Numbered from the stretch's first letter, positions 27,561-35,143 are shown. The stretch is 35,143 nucleotides of DNA from an uncultured Prochlorococcus sp. (GCA_902591275.1 CACJAC010000012.1:1-35143), one strand, 5' to 3'. Notes: generated by a model from the sequence alone, not told the origin. Numbers and translations are program-made.

Positions 27561-27888
27561 CTTATTTATAAAATTTATAGAAAAATTAGCCTCCATTGAC
27601 AATACAGCTTTGTTCGCAGCATCTATATTTCCATATGCAATCTTTTTGTTCTACATATATAAAATCAAATCTGTTAATATTTTTGTAAAAACAGGATTTT
27701 CCTTAACTGTTTTATTCGTATTCATAACTATATTGGTATCTATCTTCACGCTAAATTACTATAATAAAACTCTTGTTGAAATTGACTTCGTGCATGGCTT
27801 TGCAGAATCCTTTCTAACTCTAAGTGATTTTGTTATTTTGTTTGGATTTATAAAGTTGTTAAATAGCTTAGAAGTAAACAACTCTTAA
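27553..27888 (+). CDS. DUF3593 membrane protein
   Basis: A 111-residue protein of the DUF3593 family of cyanobacteria and plastids. Three helices are likely (about 18-37, 43-67 and 83-103); the first includes FAASIFPYAIFLFYIYK, and VHGFAESFLTLSDFVIL precedes and enters the last. No catalytic motif is visible. Its ATG lies inside the end of the DUF2499 gene, so translation is probably coupled and the two products made in equal amounts. psaK starts 66 bases downstream with its own likely promoter. Function unknown. Confidence 0.8.
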   Translation: MNDLFIKFIEKLASIDNTALFAASIFPYAIFLFYIYKIKSVNIFVKTGFSLTVLFVFITILVSIFTLNYYNKTLVEIDFVHGFAESFLTLSDFVILFGFIKLLNSLEVNNS

Positions 27889-27891
27889 GAC

Positions 27892-27922
27892 CTTTTACAA
27901 TTTTGTGTTTTTTAGGTAAAAG
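27892..27922. repeat. Inverted repeat CTTTTAC / GTAAAAG upstream of psaK
   Basis: CTTTTAC (27892-27898) and its exact complement GTAAAAG (27916-27922) are separated by 17 bases and lie just upstream of the psaK -10. The left part continues TTTACAAT (27894-27901), which matches one half of the HLR1 consensus bound by RpaB at photosystem I genes; the second HLR1 half is not present. It could also be a weak hairpin at the end of the DUF3593 transcript. Confidence 0.4.
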
Positions 27923-27932
27923 TATTAGAGAA

Positions 27933-27938
27933 TATAAT
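27933..27938 (+). promoter_or_regulatory. psaK -10 element (TATAAT)
   Basis: A perfect TATAAT ends 16 bases before the psaK ATG, predicting a start site near 27945 and a leader of about 10 bases without a Shine-Dalgarno sequence. The -35 region (TTTTAG at 17 bases) is poor, which fits a promoter needing an activator. Confidence 0.55.
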
Positions 27939-27954
27939 CAAATAACGATTTTTT

Positions 27955-28215
27955 ATGTTTACTACATTATTTGCAGCTGCAGATCCAGCAACTTTTTCTT
28001 GGTCTCCAAAGTGTGCCGTCGTAATGATTGCATGTAATGTTTTTGCTTATGCAATTGCTAGAGCAACAATAAGAAAACCCAATGAAGGTTTTGAAATACC
28101 TAATTCAAAATTCTATGGTGGTTTAAGTCACGCATCAGTTGTAGGGGCTAATTGCCTAGGTCATATATTCGGAATTGGAGCAATCCTAGGATTAGCCTCA
28201 CGTGGAGTTTTATAA
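27955..28215 (+). CDS. psaK: Photosystem I subunit PsaK
   Basis: An 86-residue PsaK (subunit X), a peripheral photosystem I protein with two membrane helices joined by a cytosolic loop, at the edge of the PsaA side where antenna and trimer contacts are made. The helices are about 18-38 (CAVVMIACNVFAYAIARATI) and 59-82 (SHASVVGANCLGHIFGIGAILGLA); the loop is KPNEGFEIPNSKFYGG. A short N-terminal peptide (MFTTLFAAADPATFSWSPK) precedes helix 1. ATG start under a strong -10 box. It ends 18 bases from the convergent dxs gene. Confidence 0.93.
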   Translation: MFTTLFAAADPATFSWSPKCAVVMIACNVFAYAIARATIRKPNEGFEIPNSKFYGGLSHASVVGANCLGHIFGIGAILGLASRGVL

Positions 28216-28233
28216 GTATTTATTTGTTAATTA

Positions 28234-30123
28234 TTAATTATTTAACTTAAATTTCTTAAGTATTTTATCTGCCATCTGATCAGGCATGAGGCCTAATTTT
28301 TCCTTACTCTGATCAGGTGAAGCATGATCAACTAAAACATCCGGTATACCTATTCTGTATACAGGAATGTTTAATTCATTATCACTAAACAATTCAACTA
28401 TTGCGGAACCAAATCCACCTATTAGAGTTCCTTCCTCCATAGTTACGACTTTTTGAATTTTACTTGCTAAAGGCATAATAAGATCTTTATCGAGGGGTTT
28501 AACGAATCTTGCATTAACAATACACGCATTAATGTTAATATTTTTTAGTATCTTTGCCGTTTCAATAGCTGATGCGACCATTGATCCATAAGCAATAATT
28601 AAAATATCTTCTCCTTTTTCAATTATTTCAGCTTCGCCTATATTCAAAGGTTCCCAACCCTCATCCATTACAGCTACCCCTAATCCAGAACCTCTGGGTA
28701 TTCTCAGCGCAGTTGGGCCCTTATGGTTAATGGACGTTATTAACATTCTCTGCAATTCAGACTCATCTTTTGGCGCCATCAATACAAAATTAGGTATAGA
28801 TCTCATATAACTGATATCGTACTGACCTTGATGCGTAGGACCGTCTGCTCCAACTATGCCCGCTCTATCAAGTACGAAAGATACAGGTAAATTTTGTATA
28901 CCCACATCATGAATTAATTGATCGAAAGCACGTTGGAGGAAAGTACTGTAAATAGCTACAACAGGTTTAAGACCATCGCACGACATTCCTGCGGCAAGAG
29001 TAACAGCATGTTGTTCTGCTATTCCTACATCGATATATTGATCTGGGATATTTTTTTGCAATATATCTAAACCAGTGCCTGTAGCCATTGCTGCTGTAAT
29101 ACCAATAACTTTACTATCTTGTTCACAAATTTTTAATAAGGTTTGACCAAATATTTTGCTATAACTAACAGGCTTAGGTTTCTTGGATGGAATAGATTTC
29201 CCAGTTCTCAGATCAAATGCAGACTGTGCATGATATCCGACCTGATCAGCTTCTGCATAAGGGTAACCTTTACCTTTTGTAGTGACAACATGAACAAGTA
29301 CAGGTTTTTTAAGTTTATGAGCAGCATTAAAAGTATTAACTAAATTACCAATATCATGACCGTCAATTGGACCCATATATGTAAATCCAAGTTCTTCAAA
29401 GACTGCACCAACCTTCGGCACAGCTAGTCGTCTAACGCTTCCCTTAATATTTTTTAATTCTTCTGGAATATCCTTACCAATTAAGGGAATATTTTTTACA
29501 CTTTCTTGTACACTATCGGACAAAAATTTTAATGGTGGACTAACTCTTACCTTATTTAAGTAAGATGAAAGCGCTCCAACTGGAGGTGAAATAGACATAT
29601 CATTATCGTTCAATACCACAACTAAAGGAGTATTTGGTAAGTGACCTGCATGATTTATAGCTTCTAATGCCATTCCTCCAGTTAATGCTCCATCTCCAAT
29701 AACAGCAACACATTTATAATTTTCACTTTTTTTATCTCTCGCTATTGCCATTCCTAGTGCAGCAGAAATAGAAGTGCTTGCGTGTCCAGCTCCAAAATGA
29801 TCAAACTTACTTTCACTTCTTTTTAGATATCCAGCTACTCCATTTTGTTGTCTGAGGGAATCAAATTGACTGAAACGTCCAGTTACTAGTTTATGAGGAT
29901 AACCTTGATGTCCTACATCCCAAACAACTTTGTCAAAATCAAGATCTAGAGTTTGATATAAAGCCAATGTCAACTCAACTACACCTAATCCAGGCCCAAG
30001 ATGCCCACCACTAGTTGATACGACTTGAAGATGTCTTTCTCTGATTTGACAAGCAATTTCTTCTAATTGTGAAACTGTTAAGCCATGTAGTTGATTTGGA
30101 TGACTTAACTCACTTAAAAGCAT
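28234..30123 (-). CDS. dxs: 1-deoxy-D-xylulose-5-phosphate synthase
   Basis: A 629-residue thiamine diphosphate enzyme condensing pyruvate and glyceraldehyde-3-phosphate, the entry step of the MEP isoprenoid pathway that feeds chlorophyll phytyl chains, carotenoids and quinones. The TPP site is [20 protein letters not shown] near 142-161, with the Asn following in [11 protein letters not shown]. The pyrimidine domain has the [15 protein letters not shown] block with the catalytic glutamate near 370, then [23 protein letters not shown]. Length is normal. ATG start. A 116-base divergent region separates it from ilvA; an unusually GC-rich patch (30156-30166) lies in its likely promoter. Confidence 0.98.
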   Translation of the reverse strand: MLLSELSHPNQLHGLTVSQLEEIACQIRERHLQVVSTSGGHLGPGLGVVELTLALYQTLDLDFDKVVWDVGHQGYPHKLVTGRFSQFDSLRQQNGVAGYLKRSESKFDHFGAGHASTSISAALGMAIARDKKSENYKCVAVIGDGALTGGMALEAINHAGHLPNTPLVVVLNDNDMSISPPVGALSSYLNKVRVSPPLKFLSDSVQESVKNIPLIGKDIPEELKNIKGSVRRLAVPKVGAVFEELGFTYMGPIDGHDIGNLVNTFNAAHKLKKPVLVHVVTTKGKGYPYAEADQVGYHAQSAFDLRTGKSIPSKKPKPVSYSKIFGQTLLKICEQDSKVIGITAAMATGTGLDILQKNIPDQYIDVGIAEQHAVTLAAGMSCDGLKPVVAIYSTFLQRAFDQLIHDVGIQNLPVSFVLDRAGIVGADGPTHQGQYDISYMRSIPNFVLMAPKDESELQRMLITSINHKGPTALRIPRGSGLGVAVMDEGWEPLNIGEAEIIEKGEDILIIAYGSMVASAIETAKILKNININACIVNARFVKPLDKDLIMPLASKIQKVVTMEEGTLIGGFGSAIVELFSDNELNIPVYRIGIPDVLVDHASPDQSKEKLGLMPDQMADKILKKFKLNN

Positions 30124-30239
30124 TTAACAAAAATTGGTATCTATATAATCTAAAACGCCGAGGTGCAAAATGAGTAATTTTTTTTAAATAGATCATGTAA
30201 TGTTTTATTAGATTAATAATTAATGCTAAAAATATATAT

Positions 30240-31781
30240 ATGAATGATTATTTTGAAAAAATACTTCAAGCTGAAGTCTATGAAGTAGCAAAAAAAACAC
30301 CACTAGAGAAAGCTCATAATTTAAGTAACATACTTAATAATGAGGTACTTCTTAAAAGAGAAGATCTTCAAGATGTATTTTCTTTCAAAATAAGAGGTGC
30401 ATATAACAAAATGAGTAAGCTCAACAATAGGCAACTTGCTCAGGGAGTAATTACATCAAGTGCTGGTAATCATGCCCAAGGGGTCGCACTTAGTGCTCTC
30501 AGGCTAAATTGCCAAGCAACCATATTAATGCCCATTACAACTCCTCTAGTTAAAGTTAATGCAGTAAAAAATTTAAAAGCAAAAGTTATATTATTTGGTG
30601 ATAATTATGATGAAACATACAAAGAAGCAATAAGGATTAGTCAAGAAAAAAATTTAAGTTTTATTCATCCTTTTGATGATCCAGATGTAATAGCAGGACA
30701 AGGAACTATAGCTATCGAGCTTGAACAGCAACTAAAGGACAAACCTTATGCAATTTATATTGCTGTTGGTGGTGGTGGATTGATATCAGGGATATCTTTA
30801 TACATTAAAAAAATATGGCCTGAAGTAAAAATAATTGGCGTAGAACCTGAAGATGCAGACGCCATGACAAAATCCTTGGAAGAATCAAAAATTGTGGAAT
30901 TATCTTCTGTCGGTCAATTTGCAGATGGTGTGGCGGTTAAAAAAATTGGTAAAAATACTTTTGATATCGGAAGAAAATATATTGATAAAATGATTAGGGT
31001 AAATACCGATGAAATTTGTGCTGCAATAAAAGATGTTTTTGAAGATACTAGATCAATACTCGAGCCAGCAGGAGCATTATCAATTGCAGGAATGAAAAAA
31101 GATATTTTCAATTCAAATCATTTGAATAAAAAAATGGTTGCGATCGCGTGTGGTGCAAATATGAATTTTGAGAGACTTAGATTTGTAGCAGAAAGAGCAG
31201 AACTTGGAGAGTGTAAAGAAGTAATGATGGCTGTTGAAATTCCTGAACGTGCTGGAAGTTTAATTGATTTTTGCAAGTTACTTGATAATAGAAATTTAAC
31301 TGAATTTAGCTATAGAATGTCGAATTCAATTAACGCACAGATATTTGTAGGAGTACAAGTCTATGGATTAATTGATAAAAAAAATCTTTTAAATGAATTT
31401 AGAAATTCTGACTACCCATTTATTGACATAAGTGATGATGAATTATCTAAAAATCATCTAAGACATATGGTAGGTGGAAGATTACCAAAGAATTTTAATG
31501 ATATGAAAAATAAAAATTTTGTAGAGCTTTTATACAGATTTGAGTTTCCGGAAAGACCCGGCGCATTAATTAATTTCTTAAATAATATGAAATCTAATTG
31601 GTCTATTAGCGTATTTCACTATAGGAATTATGGTGCTGATGTAGGGAAAATTGTTATAGGAGTTTTAATCGATAAAAATGAAATTTTAGAGTGGAATAAA
31701 TTTGTAAGAATTCTAGGCTATAAATTCTGGGATGAAACTCAAAACGACACATATAAATTATTCCTTGGTGCATCAGAATAA
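30240..31781 (+). CDS. ilvA: Threonine dehydratase, biosynthetic (IlvA)
   Basis: A 513-residue PLP enzyme converting threonine to 2-oxobutanoate, the committed step of isoleucine synthesis. The PLP lysine is K50 in SFKIRGAYNKM, the phosphate-binding glycine loop is VGGGGLISG near 177-185, and SSAGNHAQGVA is at about 75-85. The C-terminal part (about 330-505) contains two ACT-like regulatory repeats (EIPERAGSLIDFCKLL and EFPERPGALINFLNNM), the mark of the isoleucine-inhibited biosynthetic form rather than the short catabolic one. ATG start. scpB follows after 52 bases on the same strand. Confidence 0.97.
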   Translation: MNDYFEKILQAEVYEVAKKTPLEKAHNLSNILNNEVLLKREDLQDVFSFKIRGAYNKMSKLNNRQLAQGVITSSAGNHAQGVALSALRLNCQATILMPITTPLVKVNAVKNLKAKVILFGDNYDETYKEAIRISQEKNLSFIHPFDDPDVIAGQGTIAIELEQQLKDKPYAIYIAVGGGGLISGISLYIKKIWPEVKIIGVEPEDADAMTKSLEESKIVELSSVGQFADGVAVKKIGKNTFDIGRKYIDKMIRVNTDEICAAIKDVFEDTRSILEPAGALSIAGMKKDIFNSNHLNKKMVAIACGANMNFERLRFVAERAELGECKEVMMAVEIPERAGSLIDFCKLLDNRNLTEFSYRMSNSINAQIFVGVQVYGLIDKKNLLNEFRNSDYPFIDISDDELSKNHLRHMVGGRLPKNFNDMKNKNFVELLYRFEFPERPGALINFLNNMKSNWSISVFHYRNYGADVGKIVIGVLIDKNEILEWNKFVRILGYKFWDETQNDTYKLFLGASE

Positions 31782-31833
31782 ATTTAAGGTAAATTAGGAA
31801 AGATTTCGGTAATAAAAAATCAATCAATCTGAC

Positions 31834-32361
31834 TTGAATACCAAACCAATAGCTAATATAGATCTAGTTACTAAAGTTGAAGCTGTTCTATATTTGAAGG
31901 GAAGACCAATAACTAAAAAGGATTTATCAGAAATTACCAATTCAGATATCAATTCAATAAATGATGCAATTAAAGATCTAAAAAATAAATATTCTAATCC
32001 AAATTCAGCTATTGAATTAAATGATGTTAATAGTAGTTTTTCTCTCGAACTAAAATCTAGTCTTAATGAATTCGTTGATGATTTACTTCCTTCTGATTTA
32101 AAAACATCAGAATTAAGGACACTAGCAACAATTGCCATCAAAAAAAAGATCTTGCAATCGGATCTTATAGTTCTTAGAGGTTCAGGAGCGTATGAGCATA
32201 TTAAGGAATTATTAGAAAAGAAGTTTATTGTCAAAAGGAAGCAAAAAGAAGGCAGGTCATATTGGTTATCATTATCAGAAAAGTTTTTTCAAACTTTTGC
32301 TGTGAGTAATGAATATCTCTCAAAAATAGGAAATCGCAATAAAAGCAGCAATAAAAAGTAA
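31834..32361 (+). CDS. scpB: Segregation and condensation protein ScpB
   Basis: A 175-residue ScpB, the winged-helix kleisin partner that works with SMC and ScpA in chromosome compaction and segregation. The first winged helix begins TKVEAVLYLKGRPITKKDLSEI. The second contains LRTLATIAIKKKILQSDLIVLRGSGAYEHIKELLEKKFI and GRSYWLSLSEKFFQTF. The TTG start is used because no ATG occurs before the core. The protein is basic at its end. scpA is not in the window. It lies 31 bases before the YggT gene, a neighbour also connected with division and nucleoid organisation. Confidence 0.93.
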   Translation: MNTKPIANIDLVTKVEAVLYLKGRPITKKDLSEITNSDINSINDAIKDLKNKYSNPNSAIELNDVNSSFSLELKSSLNEFVDDLLPSDLKTSELRTLATIAIKKKILQSDLIVLRGSGAYEHIKELLEKKFIVKRKQKEGRSYWLSLSEKFFQTFAVSNEYLSKIGNRNKSSNKK

Positions 32362-32392
32362 ATGTTAGAATATGTAAAATTACATCAAGATA

Positions 32393-32671
32393 ATGTTATC
32401 TGAGATTTTTGCAGTTCTGGGCCAAACTTTATCAATCTATTCTTTCATATTAATAATACGAATCTTACTTACATGGTTTCCTGGTATTGATTGGAGTAAC
32501 GGTGTTTTATCTGCATTAACTTCTATCACAGATCCATATTTAAACATTTTTAGAGGTATTATCCCTCCAATAGGCGGATTTGATATTTCATCTTTGTTGG
32601 CTTTTTTACTTTTAAATGTTATTCAAAACTTAATTACAAATCTCCAGTATGCGAGCTTAGGAATCGGCTAA
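32393..32671 (+). CDS. YggT family membrane protein (YlmG/Ycf19-like)
   Basis: A 92-residue protein with two membrane helices (about 9-28 and 65-84) and the YggT signature RILLTWFPGIDW, followed by the LTSITDPYLNIFRGIIPPIGGFD segment, which is diagnostic. Cyanobacterial and plastid members (YlmG, Ycf19) influence nucleoid distribution and cell or plastid division; in Gram-positive bacteria ylmG lies in the division cluster. The position directly after scpB fits a chromosome-organisation role. ATG start. It ends two bases from the convergent MazG-like gene. Confidence 0.92.
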   Translation: MLSEIFAVLGQTLSIYSFILIIRILLTWFPGIDWSNGVLSALTSITDPYLNIFRGIIPPIGGFDISSLLAFLLLNVIQNLITNLQYASLGIG

Positions 32672-32673
32672 AT

Positions 32674-33003
32674 TTATCTATCGTCTCCAGAACCGCTTAT
32701 CTTTCCATTCGCTGCTCTTGATTTTAACTTTTCAAGATTTTCTAATGCAACATCCTCTAAATTGAAATTTAATTCTGTACAAAGATTTGATATATACCAC
32801 AACACATCTCCTAACTCTTTTTTAATTCCTAATTTTGATTCGCTATCAAATATACCTTTTTTATCTCTGATAACTTTTTTTACTTTTTCTGCTACTTCCC
32901 CAGCCTCTCCAACTAAACCAAGGGTTGGGTAAATATTGTTTGAGCCTAAATTTGGATATTGTGCTGTTTCCCTGGCTTTTTTCTGATAAGTTTTAAAATC
33001 CAT
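32674..33003 (-). CDS. MazG-like nucleotide pyrophosphohydrolase
   Basis: A 109-residue all-alpha NTP pyrophosphohydrolase. The metal motif of the family is visible as E33-x-x-E36 (GEAGEVAEKVKK) and E63-x-x-D66 (KKELGDVLWYIS), the ExxE(12-28)ExxD arrangement of MazG/dUTPase-like enzymes. Such proteins hydrolyse aberrant or surplus (d)NTPs to monophosphates, and related ones are common in cyanophages as well as hosts. Here the context (between yggT and pyk) and base composition look chromosomal. The short single-domain form differs from the two-domain E. coli MazG. Substrate not predictable from sequence. Confidence 0.88.
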   Translation of the reverse strand: MDFKTYQKKARETAQYPNLGSNNIYPTLGLVGEAGEVAEKVKKVIRDKKGIFDSESKLGIKKELGDVLWYISNLCTELNFNLEDVALENLEKLKSRAANGKISGSGDDR

Positions 33004-33064
33004 GAATTAAATAACTAACTTTGGGTGTGGTAAATTTATTTATATCTAGCAATATTATCTATAT

Positions 33065-34855
33065 ATGTCGAATATTGATTTAAAAAGAAGAACAAAAATT
33101 GTAGCAACTATTGGGCCTGCAACTCAATCTGAAGAGATAATTACAGATTTAATTAAAGCTGGAGTAACAACATTCAGATTAAATTTCTCACATGGAGATC
33201 ATAAAGATCATGCTGAGAGAATAAAAACTATAAGGGAAGTATCAAAAAAATTAGATATAGATATTGGAATATTGCAAGATCTTCAAGGACCTAAGATACG
33301 ATTAGGGCGCTTTAAAGATGGGCCAGTAAAAGTTAAAAAAGGCGATCAATTCACACTGACATCAAATGAAGTCGAATGTACAAATACTATTGCTAATGTA
33401 ACATACGACAAACTTTCTCAAGAAGTTAGCGAAGGGAAAAGAATACTTTTAGATGATGGAAAAATAGAAATGATTGTTGAAAAAGTAGATTCACAGGCTA
33501 ATCTTTTGAAATGTATGGTAACTGTAGGGGGGGTTCTTTCAAACAATAAAGGTGTTAATTTCCCAGATGTTCAATTATCAGTAAAAGCATTAACAGAAAA
33601 AGATAAAGAGGATTTAAAATTCGGTTTATCTGAAGGAGTTGATTGGATAGCACTAAGTTTCGTTAGAAATCCATCCGATATAAATGAGATAAAAGATTTA
33701 ATAAACAAATATGGTCATTCAACTCCTGTAGTAGCAAAAATAGAAAAATTTGAAGCAATTGATCAGATCGATACAGTATTACCCTTATGTGATGGGGTTA
33801 TGGTTGCTAGAGGTGATTTGGGAGTAGAAATGCCTGCTGAAGAAGTTCCTCTTTTACAAAAAGAATTAATAAGAAAAGCTAATTCATTAGGTATCCCAAT
33901 AATTACAGCAACCCAAATGCTTGATTCTATGGCTTCTAACCCAAGACCAACTAGGGCCGAAGTTAGTGATGTTGCGAATGCAATTCTCGATGGTACAGAT
34001 GCTGTAATGCTTTCCAACGAAACTGCAGTTGGCGATTATCCTGTAGAGGCAGTTGAAACGATGGCAACCATAGCAAGAAGAATTGAAAGGGATTATCCAC
34101 TTAAGGCTATTGAGAGCCACTTACCCAGTACAATCCCAAATGCTATTAGTGCAGCAGTGAGTAATATAGCTAGACAACTTGATGCAGGAGCTATAATCCC
34201 TTTAACAAAATCAGGTTCTACCGCTCGAAATGTAAGTAAGTTCAGACCACCAACACCTATCTTGGCAACCACTACAGAGAGGAGTGTAGCGAGAAGATTG
34301 CAACTTGTTTGGGGAGTTACTCCAATAGTAGTCAAAAATGATGAAAGAACAGCAAAAACATTTAGTTTAGCTATGCAAATTGCTCAGGAGATGGGGATCC
34401 TAAATCAAGGAGATTTAGTAGTACAAACCGCAGGTACATTAACTGGAATTAGCGGTTCTACAGATTTGATAAAAGTCGGTTTAGTAAGAAAGATTGTATC
34501 AAGAGGAATTTCAATAGGGGAAATCGGTGTTACAGGTAAAGCAAGAATAATTAGAAATAATCTTGATTTATCATTAATTTGCCCAGGAGAAATATTATTT
34601 ATTCCGAAGGAATTAATGAAAAATATTCCACTTAGTAAAAATATTGCAGGTATTGTTACGAACCAAAATGTAAATGATGTTTATGCTTTGTTTAACAAAA
34701 ATAATAAAAAGATTTCTACAATTTGTAATTTAGAAAATATGGATAATCATCAAATCAGCAATGGTGACCTTGTTACACTCCAGCTTAATGAAGGTGTTAT
34801 ATACATGGGACAAATTGAGGATGATGATGCAATAGATAAATATAAATATGTCTAG
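33065..34855 (+). CDS. pyk: Pyruvate kinase with C-terminal PEP-utilizer-like domain
   Basis: A 596-residue pyruvate kinase making ATP and pyruvate from PEP. The catalytic barrel has RRTKIVATIGPAT at the N terminus, the B domain insert at about 75-170 (DLQGPKIRLGRF before it), VAKIEKFEA with the catalytic lysine, and MVARGDLGVEMPAEEVP near 242. The regulatory C domain runs to about 475. The extra 100 residues resemble the PEP-utilizer swivelling domain found at the end of Bacillus-type enzymes, but the usual TSHAA histidine motif is replaced by GIVTNQNVNDVYALF, so it is not expected to transfer phosphate. A G7 run lies at 33527-33533. The end overlaps the next gene by eight bases. Confidence 0.97.
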   Translation: MSNIDLKRRTKIVATIGPATQSEEIITDLIKAGVTTFRLNFSHGDHKDHAERIKTIREVSKKLDIDIGILQDLQGPKIRLGRFKDGPVKVKKGDQFTLTSNEVECTNTIANVTYDKLSQEVSEGKRILLDDGKIEMIVEKVDSQANLLKCMVTVGGVLSNNKGVNFPDVQLSVKALTEKDKEDLKFGLSEGVDWIALSFVRNPSDINEIKDLINKYGHSTPVVAKIEKFEAIDQIDTVLPLCDGVMVARGDLGVEMPAEEVPLLQKELIRKANSLGIPIITATQMLDSMASNPRPTRAEVSDVANAILDGTDAVMLSNETAVGDYPVEAVETMATIARRIERDYPLKAIESHLPSTIPNAISAAVSNIARQLDAGAIIPLTKSGSTARNVSKFRPPTPILATTTERSVARRLQLVWGVTPIVVKNDERTAKTFSLAMQIAQEMGILNQGDLVVQTAGTLTGISGSTDLIKVGLVRKIVSRGISIGEIGVTGKARIIRNNLDLSLICPGEILFIPKELMKNIPLSKNIAGIVTNQNVNDVYALFNKNNKKISTICNLENMDNHQISNGDLVTLQLNEGVIYMGQIEDDDAIDKYKYV

Positions 34856-35143
34856 GAACATATCAATAAAAGAAGCCTTAGGCATGGCAACAAAAACTTT
34901 AGTTTCGAACAAATTGAGAAGTTCGTTAACAATGCTAGGGATTATTATAGGAAATGCTTCAGTTATTACACTTGTTGGACTTGGTAGAGGTGCTCAAACA
35001 TTAGCAAAAAACCAATTAAGTAATTTAGGTGCAAATGTTTTATTCATTGTTCCCGGAAATAATGACACAAGAAGAAGAGGTATTTCATTTCCTAAAAACT
35101 TAGTTTTAGAAGATGCAGTAGCTATAAGTAATCAAGTACCAAC
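34848..35143 (+). CDS. MacB-type ABC transporter permease, N-terminal part (3' end outside window)
   Basis: The first 98 codons of a further gene, running off the window. ATG start overlapping the pyk stop in an ATGTCTAG junction. The translation begins MSRNISIKEALGMATKTLV, then SNKLRSSLTMLGIIIGNASV and ITLVGLGRGAQTLAKNQL, and then LSNLGANVLFIVPGN. This is the N-terminal helix and start of the periplasmic domain of MacB/FtsX-family permeases (MacB_PCD), which act with a separate or fused ATPase and often a membrane-fusion protein. No ATPase domain precedes it, so it would be the split-permease type. Substrate unknown. Confidence 0.85.
   Translation, partial: MSRNISIKEALGMATKTLVSNKLRSSLTMLGIIIGNASVITLVGLGRGAQTLAKNQLSNLGANVLFIVPGNNDTRRRGISFPKNLVLEDAVAISNQVP

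Noticed and set aside
31824-32234. 136-codon minus-strand frame over scpB
   Set aside because: Serine/leucine-rich antisense shadow of scpB; the plus-strand frame has clear winged-helix family blocks.
1-35143. Genomic island, prophage, CRISPR or defence cluster
   Set aside because: No integrase, transposase, repeat-spacer array, restriction or toxin genes; the tRNA-Ser has no adjacent integrase or duplicated 3' end; composition is uniform and genes are core housekeeping.

Overview
The window reads as core chromosome of a marine picocyanobacterium, almost certainly a high-light-type Prochlorococcus. The base composition is very AT-rich and genes are packed tightly on both strands. Diagnostic content includes PsaK of photosystem I, HemJ-type protoporphyrinogen oxidase, CobN, the cyanobacterial/plastid families DUF1995, DUF2499, DUF3110 and DUF3593, a dnaK gene with a following short dnaJ, hisZ, and a fused RibBA with a C-terminal extension. 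Genus assignment is inference from recognised protein sequences and gene content; no database was searched.

Layout. Bases 1-1744 hold the 3' part of cobN. A minus-strand block (1746-5497) holds a PHP phosphoesterase, hemJ, uvrC and a flavin-reductase-like protein. coaD (+) follows, then a minus operon (6039-9922) of dapF, cysteine desulfurase, DUF1995 and a D,D-carboxypeptidase, whose first three genes are joined by TAATG stop/start overlaps. leuS (+), pgi (-), purN (+), argC (-) and ribBA (+) alternate in orientation. A second minus block (17870-21669) holds dnaK, dnaJ, DUF3110 and a cyclophilin, followed by a minus-strand tRNA-Ser(GGA). A long plus-strand run (22019-28215) holds a C-terminally extended ferredoxin, an inositol-monophosphatase-family enzyme, hisZ, htpG, rpmB, an exported peroxiredoxin, the DUF2499-DUF3593 membrane pair and psaK. 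The remainder is dxs (-), ilvA, scpB and a YggT protein (+), a MazG-like protein (-), pyk (+), and the start of a MacB-type ABC permease cut by the window edge.

How the genes fit together. Most are housekeeping: tetrapyrrole and cobamide synthesis (hemJ, cobN), cell wall (dapF, D,D-carboxypeptidase), cofactors (coaD, ribBA, dxs), amino acids (argC, hisZ, ilvA), purines (purN), central carbon (pgi, pyk), translation (leuS, rpmB, tRNA-Ser), protein folding (dnaK, dnaJ, htpG, cyclophilin), repair and chromosome maintenance (uvrC, scpB), and photosynthesis (psaK). All seven convergent gene pairs are separated by 18 bases or less or overlap, so there is almost no room for dedicated terminators between them.

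I found no mobile element, CRISPR array, phage gene, toxin-antitoxin module or defence island, and no clear new multi-gene system. The best leads are smaller: (i) a 17-bp-stem hairpin over the hisZ stop codon followed by a second perfect dyad upstream of htpG; (ii) the uncharacterised DUF2499-DUF3593 pair between an exported peroxiredoxin and psaK; (iii) a DnaK tail with two DDDPWDN motifs, the second overlapping the dnaJ start; (iv) an IMPase next to hisZ that could be the missing histidinol-phosphatase; (v) a Fed2/FdC2-like ferredoxin; and (vi) the unexplained C-terminal domain of RibBA.
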